Source: Gaoshiqia sediminis
GTDB taxonomy: Bacteria > Bacteroidota > Bacteroidia > Bacteroidales > Prolixibacteraceae
Direction of reading: 5' to 3'
Assembly: GCF_025907915.1 (NCBI RefSeq)
Contig: NZ_JAPAAF010000008.1
Span: 62,001 to 126,000 of the forward strand
DNA length: 64,000 nt
Shown in pieces: positions 1 through 9,098 of the stretch. Position numbers and translations under genes: made by a program. Position 1 is the first letter of the stretch; each line of letters starts with the position of its first letter. Under the pieces are notes generated by a model. That model saw only the letters and a list, made by a program, of their open reading frames with translations. It was not told the origin of the DNA and searched no databases.

Positions 1-387
1 CGCCAATTGGTGGCCGTGATGGAATTGCACACTTACAGCTCGCTGAAAAAGGAATTTCTCCCCCAATACGGAGGTTGCATGGACGAAGCCGATGAGGCGT
101 TTGTATTTTTCAACCCCAAAACAATTGAACACAAACGGCTGACGCCAATTTCAAAAGAAGAAGTGGCTGCTGCCTTTAGCAAACCGGAGTTGCATGTTTT
201 TACCGATCCTACAGAACTTTTTGACCTCCTTCGGCAAAAAGATTGGCAAAATAAGAACCTGTTAATCATGACTTCAGGAAATTTTTCGGGGCAGAATTTA
301 AAAGAATTTGCAATCGGGCTAACCGGAAATCCGATCCGGTTTGGAAATGAAAAATGGATCAAACAACAGGGTACAACCATGAACTAA
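1..387 (+). CDS. mpl: Mur ligase family protein (Mpl-like), 3' end only
   Basis: Partial gene: the frame is open at base 1 (Arg-Gln-Leu-Val-Ala-Val), so the true start lies left of the window. The visible 128 residues look like the C-terminal domain of Mur ligases. The stretch VAVMELHTYSSL followed by FLPQYGG, and NLLIMTSGNF near the end, resemble the Mpl/MurC group, in which Mpl links UDP-MurNAc to a recycled murein tripeptide in the cytoplasm. Only the last domain is present, so Mpl and another Mur ligase cannot be firmly separated. The dipeptidase gene starts 10 bp after its stop, which suggests one transcript and a link between wall-peptide recycling and peptide cleavage; that link is inference. 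Confidence 0.7.
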   Translation, partial: RQLVAVMELHTYSSLKKEFLPQYGGCMDEADEAFVFFNPKTIEHKRLTPISKEEVAAAFSKPELHVFTDPTELFDLLRQKDWQNKNLLIMTSGNFSGQNLKEFAIGLTGNPIRFGNEKWIKQQGTTMN

Positions 388-397
388 ACTTATTTCC

Positions 398-1639
398 ATG
401 AAGAAATACCTCCTCTGTTCATTGCTGTCGGTAACCATCCTGACTGGTTACCCACAGGATAAAGATCAAAAGCGTTGGAAGAAAGCCCGGAAAATACACG
501 AGCAAACCCTGACAATCGACACGCATTCGGATACACCGCTGCTCATGCTGAAAAGCGGGTTCGATTTGGGTGTTAGCCACGAAAGCCCCGCCAGCCGGGT
601 GGACTTTCCCAGAATGAAAAAAGGCGGACTGGATGCCATGTTTTTTGCCGTGTTTACCGGACAAAAACCACGAACACCGGAAAATTATGATCAGGCTTAC
701 CGATTGGCACACCAAATGCTCGATTCGATTTATTCAGCCGTGGAGCGCAACAGCAGCATGGCGACTATTGCCCTTACTGCCGATGATGCTGAAAAAATTG
801 AGAGAACAAGCAAACGTGCCATCTACATCGGAATGGAAAATGGCTTTCCGCTGGAAACTAATTTGAACCGGGTGCAGGAATTTTACAACCGGGGTGTTCG
901 TTACATTACCCTCTGCCATTCGTTTCACAACGATCTGTGCGACGCGTCAAGCGATGGCGAAAAGCCCGAGCACAACGGGCTGAGCGCATTTGGCCGCGAA
1001 GTTATTGCCGAGATGAATCGCCTGGGGATGATGATCGACTGCTCTCATATCTCAGATAAATCATTCTACGATGTCATTCAGCACAGCAAAGCGCCGGTAA
1101 TTGCCTCGCATAGCAGCGTGCGTGCGGTTTGCCGCCACGACCGGAACATGAGTGATGACATGATCAAAACACTGGCCCGGCATGGTGGCGTCATCCAGAT
1201 CTGCCTGTTGGACGACTACGTAAAAACACCCGACACAACAACTGTTCGCTACCGAAAAGCCCAGGAATTTTACCACATTTACCGCCACGAACTGAAAAAT
1301 ATGACAGACACACAACGGTCGGACTTTTACCAGTCGTGGGATGAATTTGAGCAGCAATACCCCAAAGCACTGCCAACAGTAGGCGATTTGGTTGACCACA
1401 TCGATCATGTAACCAGCCTGGTTGGGATCGATCACGTGGGCATTGGCAGCGACTTTGACGGCGGCGGCGGTTTGGCCGATTGTACCGATGTGAGCCAGTT
1501 TCCGAACATCACCTTCGAACTGCTGAAACGCGGCTATACAGAAGAAGACATCAAAAAAATCTGGGGAGGCAACCTGCTGCGCGTTTTCCGGCAAGTAGAG
1601 ACGGTGGCCGGAACGCTGGCAGAGAGCCAAAGGAACTGA
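398..1639 (+). CDS. Exported membrane-type dipeptidase, peptidase family M19
   Basis: 413 residues, the usual size for M19 (renal dipeptidase-like) zinc dipeptidases, which cut dipeptides including some with D-residues. A signal peptide is visible (MKKYLLCSLLSVTILTGYPQ). Metal-site residues expected in the family are present: the HxD pair in IDTHSDTP (H43, D45), E147 in IGMENG, H217 in DCSHISD, H238 in IASHSS, and GIGSDFDGGGG near 348-357. The start was chosen because the signal peptide begins right there. It follows the Mur ligase gene by 10 bp. Its last 38 identical bases plus flanking similarity recur about 5.5 kb downstream (7040-7127), on the far side of the minus-strand signalling block. 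Confidence 0.92.
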   Translation: MKKYLLCSLLSVTILTGYPQDKDQKRWKKARKIHEQTLTIDTHSDTPLLMLKSGFDLGVSHESPASRVDFPRMKKGGLDAMFFAVFTGQKPRTPENYDQAYRLAHQMLDSIYSAVERNSSMATIALTADDAEKIERTSKRAIYIGMENGFPLETNLNRVQEFYNRGVRYITLCHSFHNDLCDASSDGEKPEHNGLSAFGREVIAEMNRLGMMIDCSHISDKSFYDVIQHSKAPVIASHSSVRAVCRHDRNMSDDMIKTLARHGGVIQICLLDDYVKTPDTTTVRYRKAQEFYHIYRHELKNMTDTQRSDFYQSWDEFEQQYPKALPTVGDLVDHIDHVTSLVGIDHVGIGSDFDGGGGLADCTDVSQFPNITFELLKRGYTEEDIKKIWGGNLLRVFRQVETVAGTLAESQRN

Positions 1640-1676
1640 CAGAAACGACAAAAATCCGTCATCTTCCTCTTCGAAA

Positions 1677-2453
1677 TCAAATTTTCATCAACCCTTTCAG
1701 CTTCTCGCAATAGGCACGCCCGGAAACAAGACGGGACTTATTAATATCGTCCATTTTGACGATGAACTTACTGCCGTAATGTTTATTGAATTCCTTAATC
1801 CGGTTCGTGTTAACCAGCAAGGAGCGGTGAATCCTCAGGAAACTGTCTTCCAGTTTCATTTCCAGGTTTTTCAGCGAAAGATCACACAAATAGGTTTTCC
1901 CATCTTTTATATGGATTGACACATATTTGTCTTCGGCCGAGAAATAAGAAACATCTTCAATCCGGACAAAAAGCATCCGGTCGCCCAATTTGACCGGGAT
2001 GCTTGTAATTTCTTTTTTCTGTTTTTGTCCGAGATAATTTTCAACCATCTCCAGCAATTCCCGCTTCCCCGTCTGCTGGTTTAGCAAATTAAGCTTTTCA
2101 ATCGACTTCCCGATGCGTTCAGCTTTCACCGGTTTCACAATATAATCGATACTATTGGTCTCGAACGCCCTGAGAGCAAACTCGTCGTAGGCCGTGCAAA
2201 AAATGATTACTGGTAAGTGACTCGTTTGTTGCAAAACTTCGAACCCGTTTATGCCTGGCATCTGAATGTCAAGGAACAACAGGTCTGGCTTTAGCCGGTC
2301 AATCATTTCGCGGCACTCCAGCCCGTTTTGTGCTTCACCAATTAGTTCAATTTGGTTGGGATATATCGATAATAACTTGATCAACCGGGCACGGGCAAGT
2401 TGTTCATCGTCGGCTATCAGTGTCCTGTATCGAGAAGGTGCTTGTGCCATCAT
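1677..2453 (-). CDS. LytTR-family response regulator
   Basis: 258 residues: an N-terminal receiver domain (about 8-125) and a C-terminal LytTR DNA-binding domain (about 153-255). Receiver residues visible are the acidic pair D15/D16, phospho-acceptor D62 in LLFLDIQMPG, T87 in FCTAYDE and K107 in YIVKPVK. The LytTR part has the FLRIHRSLLVNTNRI signature. It lies 9 bp after the stop of the thioredoxin-like gene and in the same operon direction as the histidine kinase, which is of the LytS type usually paired with LytTR regulators. The likely role is transcription control in response to that kinase; targets are unknown. There are 37 bp to the convergent dipeptidase stop. Confidence 0.93.
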   Translation of the reverse strand: MMAQAPSRYRTLIADDEQLARARLIKLLSIYPNQIELIGEAQNGLECREMIDRLKPDLLFLDIQMPGINGFEVLQQTSHLPVIIFCTAYDEFALRAFETNSIDYIVKPVKAERIGKSIEKLNLLNQQTGKRELLEMVENYLGQKQKKEITSIPVKLGDRMLFVRIEDVSYFSAEDKYVSIHIKDGKTYLCDLSLKNLEMKLEDSFLRIHRSLLVNTNRIKEFNKHYGSKFIVKMDDINKSRLVSGRAYCEKLKGLMKI

Positions 2454-2462
2454 GGGGACTTG

Positions 2463-5033
2463 CTACTCGTTGATATAATTCATCAATAGGGTTTTCAACT
2501 GCGAATTTTCCATATGCCCCAAATGTGGATTAATCACCTGCCCATCCTTGCCAACCAAGGTGTAATGCGGTATTCCGGAGATTTTAAACTTGTCGCTCAG
2601 AATATTCCATTCGTCTTCCGACACCCGGTAATGTTCGCCGCTGATACTCGGAATCATATTATCGTACGTTCCTTTTGGCGAACTTTGATTGGTGATATAA
2701 ACAAAAGCCACATTTTCATCTTTCATCTCTTCTTTCAGCGGCTTAATTCGTTCGATACCCGACCGGCAGGGGCCGCACCAGGTTGCCCAAAAATCAACAT
2801 AAACCACTTTCCCCTTATATTTCTTCATGATGGACTCGAAAACATTGTCGCCTTCATTTTCAGGGACATCATTTACGTTTGCCACCGCCAGTTTTTTGTT
2901 CTCCTCAATTTTTGTCCTCGTAGCTTCATTCATCAAACCAATATAGCGGGCAATAAACGGAGTGCTGACCTGAGCTTGCATCTCTTTTAGTCGTTCATCC
3001 GAAACGGGTGTCATTTCTGAAACAATCGGGCGACAATATTCCTGCGAAAGCATTACATCGGTCGCTAATCCAGGTTGAATACCCAAAACGCTTTGGATCT
3101 TTTCATTCCGGGTTTCTATCCTTCTTTTTGCAAATATGCCACTCACAAAAGACCTGTGGTCCGTATGAAACTTGTTCAGCAAATCTCCTATTTCTGATTG
3201 AAGCAGGCTTACTTTCCTCACTAAAGGTTGGGAGGCATGCTCTTTCCAGGCAGCAAGATATGCCTTGTCCTCCTCCGTCAGCTCAACATGCTGCCCGATT
3301 AAATATTCCTCCACCATCTCGGGCGTAATGGCCTTGCCACGATTCTCCTGATAAAATCCCTGTAACTTGTCGCCATAATTTTTCTGAAAATTTCCAGCCT
3401 GCTCTCCATATTTCTCCTGAAACTCTTCTTGGAGCTTTTTAAATTCAGGCGAGTCGATTTCCGTCAAACGGGCAGCCATTTCCTCTTCTTCAGGTTTTAA
3501 CTGATAGCCCGTCTTTTTCAATTCATCAAGAATATCCTGTGTCGTCAAACCAATGTTCGATCCATTCTCTCTTAAAATATCCAAGTACATCAGCCGGTTG
3601 ATGAAAAAATAATACTCCCCGGTCAAAACAGCCAATGGATTATTTGCAAAATCACTCGTTAAGAAGTCATAGTAACTACTATCCGGCTTTTCGGGTTTAA
3701 AATCAATTTCCCATTGATCTCTTGGGATATTGTTTTTTGCCCGCCAGGCTGAAACCTTCTGCATATCATAGCTCAAAAGTCTTTCGGCGTTCCGGTAGTC
3801 AAACTCCAGACTTTTCACCTGTTTTGCTTTGGCACTCAGCGGGTATTTTTGCCCGTGGTTTGCCAACTCATCGTAATCCCGCTGTTTTAGTTCATGGCAC
3901 CAGGCTTTGTATTGTTCAGGTGAAAAATCCAGTATTTTTTCCTGCATTTCCTGATAATTAAAATTCCGAATATCCTTTAGTTGGAACAAATCAGTATTTA
4001 TCCGGGAGCAATCCCCCATAAACAAGACCGGATTTTCCGGGCTGTTGTCGTCAAAAAGCTGAAAAGTTGTTTTACCCGGCTCAAGAAAAACTGAGCCATA
4101 AAAAAATGGTAAGCGAATAAGAACATTCTGCAAGTTACAATTTGGGAATTTCGCCTCGAAACTACCGTCTTCAGCAATCCTGATTAAGTGGGAAATCTGA
4201 TCGCCCACAATCGCATCATTCACATAAACCATTCCTGTGCGCTGCGAATAGCGTGGACTAAAATTACGAATGTAACCGCGATAAGTGACCGTGTCCACTT
4301 TAAAGACCGATGATTCAAACAAGTCCTCATCGGCCGGAATCACTGATTTATCCGGCTGGCTTGAGCAAGCAGCCATTGCAGCAGGCGATTCACCAATCAT
4401 GCAAACCGAGTCGTTAATCAGCTGCGTGTAAATATCCAATTTCTTTGAGTCGTTTTTCAGCACAATTTTAGCAATCCCGTCCTTTTCTGAATATGAACCA
4501 TATTTCCACACCTGGCTATTGTAAATAGCAACAGAATCAAAAAAGCTGATTTCCCATTGCGCATTGTCATTTCGAAACCAGTTACCACTCAGCTTCTCAG
4601 GAAGTACCGATTGAAATAATTCGGGCTTCAGCTGGATATCATAAATAAACCAGCTGCCGCCATCGTTGGCTTCACCGTAGTCGAGTTTGGCAACAGCCGC
4701 ATCAATTTTAGGGAATACCAATTTGTAGCTCACTTCGCCAGATTCGGGCATGATAAACCTTTCGTTCACCGGAATGCCGTCGGCTGAAACGATAAACAGT
4801 TTCTCTGGTGAGCCAACCGGCTGAATAAACGATTGGTCAGGGATAAAAATCCAGTTGCCTGGCGTATAGCGAACATGAAACCAGAGTATCGTCTCACTAT
4901 CAAGCAGTTCAACTTTATTAAGTTTTACATTGGAAGCGGTGCTCATCCCGATTTTGGGACTTTCAACAACAGTTTGGGCGAAAGTAAAAACACCCATGAC
5001 CACGGAAAAGGCCAGGAGGAAAATTCGTTTCAT
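2463..5033 (-). CDS. Large exported TlpA-like thioredoxin-domain protein
   Basis: 856 residues with an N-terminal signal peptide (MKRIFLLAFSVVMGVFTFAQ) and a C-terminal TlpA/ResA-like thioredoxin domain from about 740. The active site is WCGPC (C753, C756) and the cis-proline loop is SGIPHYT near 822. The central 600 residues are not recognised; the 520-610 stretch is charged and probably helical. Periplasmic TlpA-like proteins usually reduce or shuffle disulfides. The gene sits between a LytS-type histidine kinase and a LytTR regulator on the same strand, 95 bp after the kinase and 9 bp before the regulator. That is an unusual place for a thioredoxin and suggests it modulates the kinase or is its main output. 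Function beyond the thioredoxin fold is unknown. Confidence 0.85.
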   Translation of the reverse strand: MKRIFLLAFSVVMGVFTFAQTVVESPKIGMSTASNVKLNKVELLDSETILWFHVRYTPGNWIFIPDQSFIQPVGSPEKLFIVSADGIPVNERFIMPESGEVSYKLVFPKIDAAVAKLDYGEANDGGSWFIYDIQLKPELFQSVLPEKLSGNWFRNDNAQWEISFFDSVAIYNSQVWKYGSYSEKDGIAKIVLKNDSKKLDIYTQLINDSVCMIGESPAAMAACSSQPDKSVIPADEDLFESSVFKVDTVTYRGYIRNFSPRYSQRTGMVYVNDAIVGDQISHLIRIAEDGSFEAKFPNCNLQNVLIRLPFFYGSVFLEPGKTTFQLFDDNSPENPVLFMGDCSRINTDLFQLKDIRNFNYQEMQEKILDFSPEQYKAWCHELKQRDYDELANHGQKYPLSAKAKQVKSLEFDYRNAERLLSYDMQKVSAWRAKNNIPRDQWEIDFKPEKPDSSYYDFLTSDFANNPLAVLTGEYYFFINRLMYLDILRENGSNIGLTTQDILDELKKTGYQLKPEEEEMAARLTEIDSPEFKKLQEEFQEKYGEQAGNFQKNYGDKLQGFYQENRGKAITPEMVEEYLIGQHVELTEEDKAYLAAWKEHASQPLVRKVSLLQSEIGDLLNKFHTDHRSFVSGIFAKRRIETRNEKIQSVLGIQPGLATDVMLSQEYCRPIVSEMTPVSDERLKEMQAQVSTPFIARYIGLMNEATRTKIEENKKLAVANVNDVPENEGDNVFESIMKKYKGKVVYVDFWATWCGPCRSGIERIKPLKEEMKDENVAFVYITNQSSPKGTYDNMIPSISGEHYRVSEDEWNILSDKFKISGIPHYTLVGKDGQVINPHLGHMENSQLKTLLMNYINE

Positions 5034-5128
5034 TAAAAATAATTTAAAGGTTGATGGAGATGTATTATTTTTTATGTAGAACCAAGTTACTTCATCAAAA
5101 GAACATAATCACAATTTCATGGCTTAAA

Positions 5129-6940
5129 TTAAGCTTTTTTAACATTGTCCGAATTTACAGGCAACTGAATCTCAATGTACTTATCCTCTCCATTCTTCCA
5201 CGTTATCGAAGCTTCTTCACCATAAAGCAAAGAAATCCGCTCCTGCGTGTTCCGGATCCCATAACCACTTAGAGGGCCATCCGGAAAGGCGGGGCCATTG
5301 TCAGCTACCCGGACAATTAACAAGTTATGCACCTCGGCAACAACAATCCGGATAAGCCCATTACCTGTAAGGAGCGATAATCCATGCTTGATGGCATTTT
5401 CGACTAACGGTTGAATGAGAAGTTGCGGGATTTGAGTTTCCATAAGCCTGGAAGGGCATTCGATGTCAAAATGAAGCCGTTCGCCAAACCGCACTTTTTC
5501 AATTTCGAGATACGTGCGGATAGCTGTTAGTTCTTCGGCGAGTGTGTTAAAGCTTTTTTGTTCCCGATTGATAGCATATCTGAAAAAGTCGGAAAGTGCT
5601 AAAGCCATTTGCTCTGCTTTACTGGCATCAGCAGTTGCTAAACTTGCAATCGAATTGAGCGCATTGTACAAAAAATGCGGATTGATCTTCGCCCTTAGCG
5701 ACTGGAGTTCTGCCTGTTTGTGGAGTTCGTTTACCTTGGCCAGTTCCAGATCCTTTTTACGAATAATACGCTCCGATTTTTTTCGGTTGAAAATGAAAAT
5801 CGACCGTCCAAAACCCATTAATAAAACGTAAAGCAATGCCCCTGCCTCCGCTGAAAAATAGATTGAAAAAGAGGGCTTACCCATTGGTATTAAAAATGCA
5901 GACAGCAAAATAAAAATGGGCACAATCAAAACAACGGTAAGAAAAGGAACAATAATCTCCAGATAAACATTCCGGCTACGTGTTAGAACAGCCCGCTCAA
6001 TAAGGAAAATCAAACTGGTTACAATCAATCCAATCGAAAAATGAGCAACGATGATCACGAATATTATAGAGAACGAATTTGAGATGCCTGGCGCGTTACT
6101 GACAGATGCGAGCAGAATGACCATGATGTAAATCAAGCCACCCATGACAACCAACAAGCCTTGTTTCAAAAAAGGAACGAATGAGTAGTTGTGCTCCCTA
6201 AACTTCCCAAGAAGCGACATGAATATCAGGAAGGACAGCGAAAACAATAATGCAAACAGGTTGACAAGTATCCGGAGTGAATACGCTTTCAGGATGCCAG
6301 GTGACATTTTTCTGGAGCTACTTGCATTGTTATCCTCGTATTTTCGAGAATAGAGCTCTTTGATAATCGCAAAATCAACCGGGTGGAAGGTAATCTTTTG
6401 AGGGTCAATTTCCGAAAATACAGACCCGCTGATGGGATCGGTATCCCCGTTGCCGGCTTTTGGCTTCACTAATGCCCGAAGCACATAAAAGTAAATCAAC
6501 TTCTTGCGTTCCGTAAAACCTGCTTCTTCAGGAATGTTCAACACAACCGTTCTTTTCACGATCTGTCGGGGATTCTCGCCTTGTTCAATAATCCTGCATT
6601 CATCATCGTCACTCCAACGATCATGTATCTCAACGTCAAGATTAGAGGTTCCTTCGGGAAGCAAGTAAACATCCCATTTCTCAATCAAAACATTCAGCGA
6701 ATCCACCAATTCCGTCATGATCAACGAATCCTCCTCACTTGGATTCCCTCGAAACTGGATCAATATGTTAGAATAATAACGAACCGGCGCACGGTCAGTA
6801 AGAAATTTTGCCTGCACCTGCTCTTCGGCAAGTTTATGCACCGAATACCGATTGTTCCCGCCAAACAATAAAAGCATGTTTGAAGAGAACAGTAGCAATA
6901 AAATTAACCGTTGCATAGAAGTATTTTTACTTTTGTTCAA
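5129..6940 (-). CDS. LytS/YehU-type sensor histidine kinase
   Basis: 603 residues. N-terminal signal/anchor (about 9-28), an extracytoplasmic domain to about 215 that I do not recognise, then a block of five or six hydrophobic segments (about 220-395), a short coiled region and the His_kinase domain (PF06580 type). The phospho-acceptor motif is INPHFLYNALNS starting at 419 (His about 422), the N box is QPLVENAIKHG near 510-520, and the G box VADNGPAF lies near 547. It is the first gene of the minus-strand kinase/thioredoxin/regulator block and presumably phosphorylates the LytTR regulator at 1677-2453. An alternative start eight codons downstream (MQRLIL) would give a cleaner signal anchor. 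Its promoter region (6941-7040) abuts the M19 remnant. Confidence 0.92.
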   Translation of the reverse strand: MNKSKNTSMQRLILLLLFSSNMLLLFGGNNRYSVHKLAEEQVQAKFLTDRAPVRYYSNILIQFRGNPSEEDSLIMTELVDSLNVLIEKWDVYLLPEGTSNLDVEIHDRWSDDDECRIIEQGENPRQIVKRTVVLNIPEEAGFTERKKLIYFYVLRALVKPKAGNGDTDPISGSVFSEIDPQKITFHPVDFAIIKELYSRKYEDNNASSSRKMSPGILKAYSLRILVNLFALLFSLSFLIFMSLLGKFREHNYSFVPFLKQGLLVVMGGLIYIMVILLASVSNAPGISNSFSIIFVIIVAHFSIGLIVTSLIFLIERAVLTRSRNVYLEIIVPFLTVVLIVPIFILLSAFLIPMGKPSFSIYFSAEAGALLYVLLMGFGRSIFIFNRKKSERIIRKKDLELAKVNELHKQAELQSLRAKINPHFLYNALNSIASLATADASKAEQMALALSDFFRYAINREQKSFNTLAEELTAIRTYLEIEKVRFGERLHFDIECPSRLMETQIPQLLIQPLVENAIKHGLSLLTGNGLIRIVVAEVHNLLIVRVADNGPAFPDGPLSGYGIRNTQERISLLYGEEASITWKNGEDKYIEIQLPVNSDNVKKA

Positions 6941-7039
6941 AGTAAACCTTTCTTCAACCGATTTAATAGCAAAAACCGATAAACTGCAAATCGGCCAGGA
7001 TCAACTGCCAGAAAATTGATCGACCATCACCCGGATGTC

Positions 7040-7127
7040 ATAAGAAGAATTTAAAAAAAGGGGAGGCAACCTGCTGCGCGTTTTCCGGCAAGTAGAGGCT
7101 GTGCCTGGAACCCTGGCAAAAAAATAA
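7040..7127 (+). pseudogene. Remnant of the 3' end of a second M19 dipeptidase gene
   Basis: Bases 7060-7097 are identical to 1563-1600 in the dipeptidase gene (38 of 38). The similarity continues on both sides more weakly. The reading frame from 7062 gives GGNLLRVFRQVEAVPGTLAKK and a stop at 7125-7127, against GGNLLRVFRQVETVAGTLAE in the intact gene. Upstream, 7040-7059 resembles the EEDIKK codons but the frame is broken by a 2-base deletion, and nothing earlier is recognisable. The tail differs at synonymous and conservative sites, so this looks like a true paralogous or duplicated end, not an assembly echo. It lies between the histidine kinase start and the DUF4395 terminator. Confidence 0.85.
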
Positions 7128-7129
7128 AT

Positions 7130-7160
7130 CAAAAAAAAAAAACCGGACAAAGCCGGTTTG
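7130..7160 (-). terminator. Rho-independent terminator of the DUF4395 gene
   Basis: Perfect 7-bp inverted repeat AAACCGG/CCGGTTT (7140-7146 and 7153-7159) with a 6-base loop. On the minus strand it is followed by an unbroken run of at least nine T (7131-7139). It lies 28 bp after the stop of the minus-strand gene 7188-7628, so it most likely ends that transcript before the histidine kinase operon. Confidence 0.85.
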
Positions 7161-7187
7161 CGAGAAAAAACTATTTGTGTTGGAAAA

Positions 7188-7628
7188 CTAATTCCTGTAA
7201 AAAGGCAAGACCAGATATGTGTAGATGGTACATCCTGCACAAAAGGCAAAAGCAAATTCCAGTGCGGCAAAAAACACCAGCACCCCGGCCAATATCGCCG
7301 ATGCGGTAAACAATTGCATTCCATACAAAAAAGTGAACGCAAGAGTCATTACAAACCCCATGCGGGCCGCGAATATCTTGGGTGCCTTGTCGATCGACTT
7401 GGCCGGTAACTTTAACGAACGTACCAGCCAATATGCCAGGCAGCTCAGCGGACTGAATTTCATTTTTGTAAAAGCGCGAATAAAAAAGTCAGCAGCCACA
7501 ACGGCCATCACCAGAACCGAACTGAAGGCAAATCCAATAATCACCGATACAATAACAAGTACCGCCGTCATACGCGGAACCTGTTCGTTAATTCGCTCAT
7601 CCGAAATCGGGCAAAATAAATTCTTCAT
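7188..7628 (-). CDS. DUF4395 family membrane protein
   Basis: 146 residues. The start MKNLFCPISDERINEQVPR and the end FAFCAGCTIYTYLVLP are hallmarks of DUF4395 proteins: an N-terminal CPxS and a C-terminal CxGC pair. About four hydrophobic segments are visible (20-50, 90-105, 108-122, 125-143), so it is an inner-membrane protein. Function is unknown in the family. In other bacteria members often sit near thiol or sulfur-handling proteins, which fits the conserved cysteines but is only an association. It is a single-gene unit with a candidate promoter at 7684-7691 and a strong terminator at 7130-7160. Confidence 0.85.
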   Translation of the reverse strand: MKNLFCPISDERINEQVPRMTAVLVIVSVIIGFAFSSVLVMAVVAADFFIRAFTKMKFSPLSCLAYWLVRSLKLPAKSIDKAPKIFAARMGFVMTLAFTFLYGMQLFTASAILAGVLVFFAALEFAFAFCAGCTIYTYLVLPFYRN

Positions 7629-7683
7629 AAACTTTCATCCTCCACTAAAAAATGACTTGTGATGGTCACTATTAATTTTCAGA

Positions 7684-7691
7684 CAAAAATA
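7684..7691 (-). promoter_or_regulatory. Candidate -7 promoter element for DUF4395 gene
   Basis: Reads TATTTTTG on the minus strand, matching the Bacteroidota -7 consensus TAnnTTTG, 55 bp before the ATG at 7628. No TTG at the expected -33 spacing is seen, so the call is tentative. Confidence 0.35.
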
Positions 7692-7808
7692 TCTCTTAAT
7701 TTGGGCTATTTAAAAATATTCTAAATAACACCTGACAGACTTAATAGTTTCTTCATATTTGAAAGAATATCTTTCAACCTGATTATTTTTCGGATACAAA
7801 GTCTAAAC

Positions 7809-9098
7809 ATGAAAAAAATACGCCCAATTCTGATCGGTTTCATTTTTATACTAAATGCTTCCTGGCAGTCCGAAGCTCGGGATTTAATGCAATTTTTGCA
7901 ATCTCAGCCCGACCTGTCCGACATTCGCGAAATGGAAGGGAACGGCTTTTTCAACAATTTATACCAGCTAAAAATTCGCCAACCACTCAACCACAACGAT
8001 ACCACAGCCGGCTTTTTCAACCAGCGGGTTTTTGTGGCCGAACGAGCAGTTGACCACCCGGTGGTTCTGATCACCGAGGGTTACAGCGCCGAATATGCGG
8101 CCCAACCAAATTATATAAACGAGTTAAGCTTACTGCTCGACGCCAACCAAATCTGTGTGGAACACCGTTACTTTGGCGAATCGATCCCCGATTCCATCGC
8201 CTGGCAATACCTAACCGTCGAAAACGCGGCCAGGGACCATCACCGGATCACCCAGCTTTTCAAATTGTATTACAGCGGCAAATGGCTGAATACAGGAATC
8301 AGCAAAGGCGGACAAACGGCTTTGGCACACCGGGCCATTTTCCCCGATGATGTGAGCCTGACAGTGGCCTACGTCGCCCCACTGAACTTTGGTGTGCAGG
8401 ACGGGCGTCACGAATGTTTCCTCGCACAGGTAGGTTCGGAAACATGTAGGAAAAAAATTATGGCTTTTCAACGTGAGATATTAAAAAGGAGGCAGCAGAT
8501 GGTCGCCCTGTTGAAGAATTACTCTGATGCCAGAAATTACAATTACCCGATCAGCATGGATGAAGTTCTGGACTTTTCAGTCCTGGAATATTCCTATTCC
8601 TTTTGGCAGTGGGGGCATGCGGCACATGAAATTCCCGACCTTTCTGCAAACGATCAAACACTCTTTAAGCATTTCGTGAAAATCAGTCCGCCTGATTACT
8701 TTTCGCAGGAAGGCTCAGCCCATTACCGGGCCTTCTTCTACCAAGCCGCCCGCGAACTCGGCTATTACGGGTACGACACCGAACCTTTCAGTGATCTTTT
8801 GTCCATTGCTTCAGCAAACGGTTATTTAAAACGGTTTATGATCCCCGGAAACCAACCAGTGCCATATCATCCGGAAACCTCGCTGATGGTACATAACTTC
8901 TTACAAAACCACGCAAAAAACATCCTGCTGATTTACGGCGAAATTGACCCCTGGTCGGCCAGCGCAGCCAGCGTCCGGAAAAGAGGCAACAACCAGGTAA
9001 TCGTGTTGCCAGGAGGATGCCACAAAGCCCGGATTCAGGACTTGCCTGTCCACCAAAAGAATAAGCTACTGAAATCAATGAAAAAGCAACTGCATTGA
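7809..9098 (+). CDS. Exported peptidase, S37 (tripeptidyl aminopeptidase-like) family
   Basis: 429 residues with an N-terminal signal peptide (about 1-23). The alpha/beta-hydrolase nucleophile elbow is GISKGGQ (S165), followed by the likely acid in IYGEIDPWS and the histidine in GGCHKAR near the end. Together with CVEHRYFGES around 116-125 this matches S37 peptidases of the PS-10 type, which remove tripeptides from peptide N-termini outside the cytoplasm. The length is normal for the family. It appears monocistronic: 180 bp separate it from the divergent DUF4395 gene and 319 bp from the next gene. Confidence 0.88.
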   Translation: MKKIRPILIGFIFILNASWQSEARDLMQFLQSQPDLSDIREMEGNGFFNNLYQLKIRQPLNHNDTTAGFFNQRVFVAERAVDHPVVLITEGYSAEYAAQPNYINELSLLLDANQICVEHRYFGESIPDSIAWQYLTVENAARDHHRITQLFKLYYSGKWLNTGISKGGQTALAHRAIFPDDVSLTVAYVAPLNFGVQDGRHECFLAQVGSETCRKKIMAFQREILKRRQQMVALLKNYSDARNYNYPISMDEVLDFSVLEYSYSFWQWGHAAHEIPDLSANDQTLFKHFVKISPPDYFSQEGSAHYRAFFYQAARELGYYGYDTEPFSDLLSIASANGYLKRFMIPGNQPVPYHPETSLMVHNFLQNHAKNILLIYGEIDPWSASAASVRKRGNNQVIVLPGGCHKARIQDLPVHQKNKLLKSMKKQLH

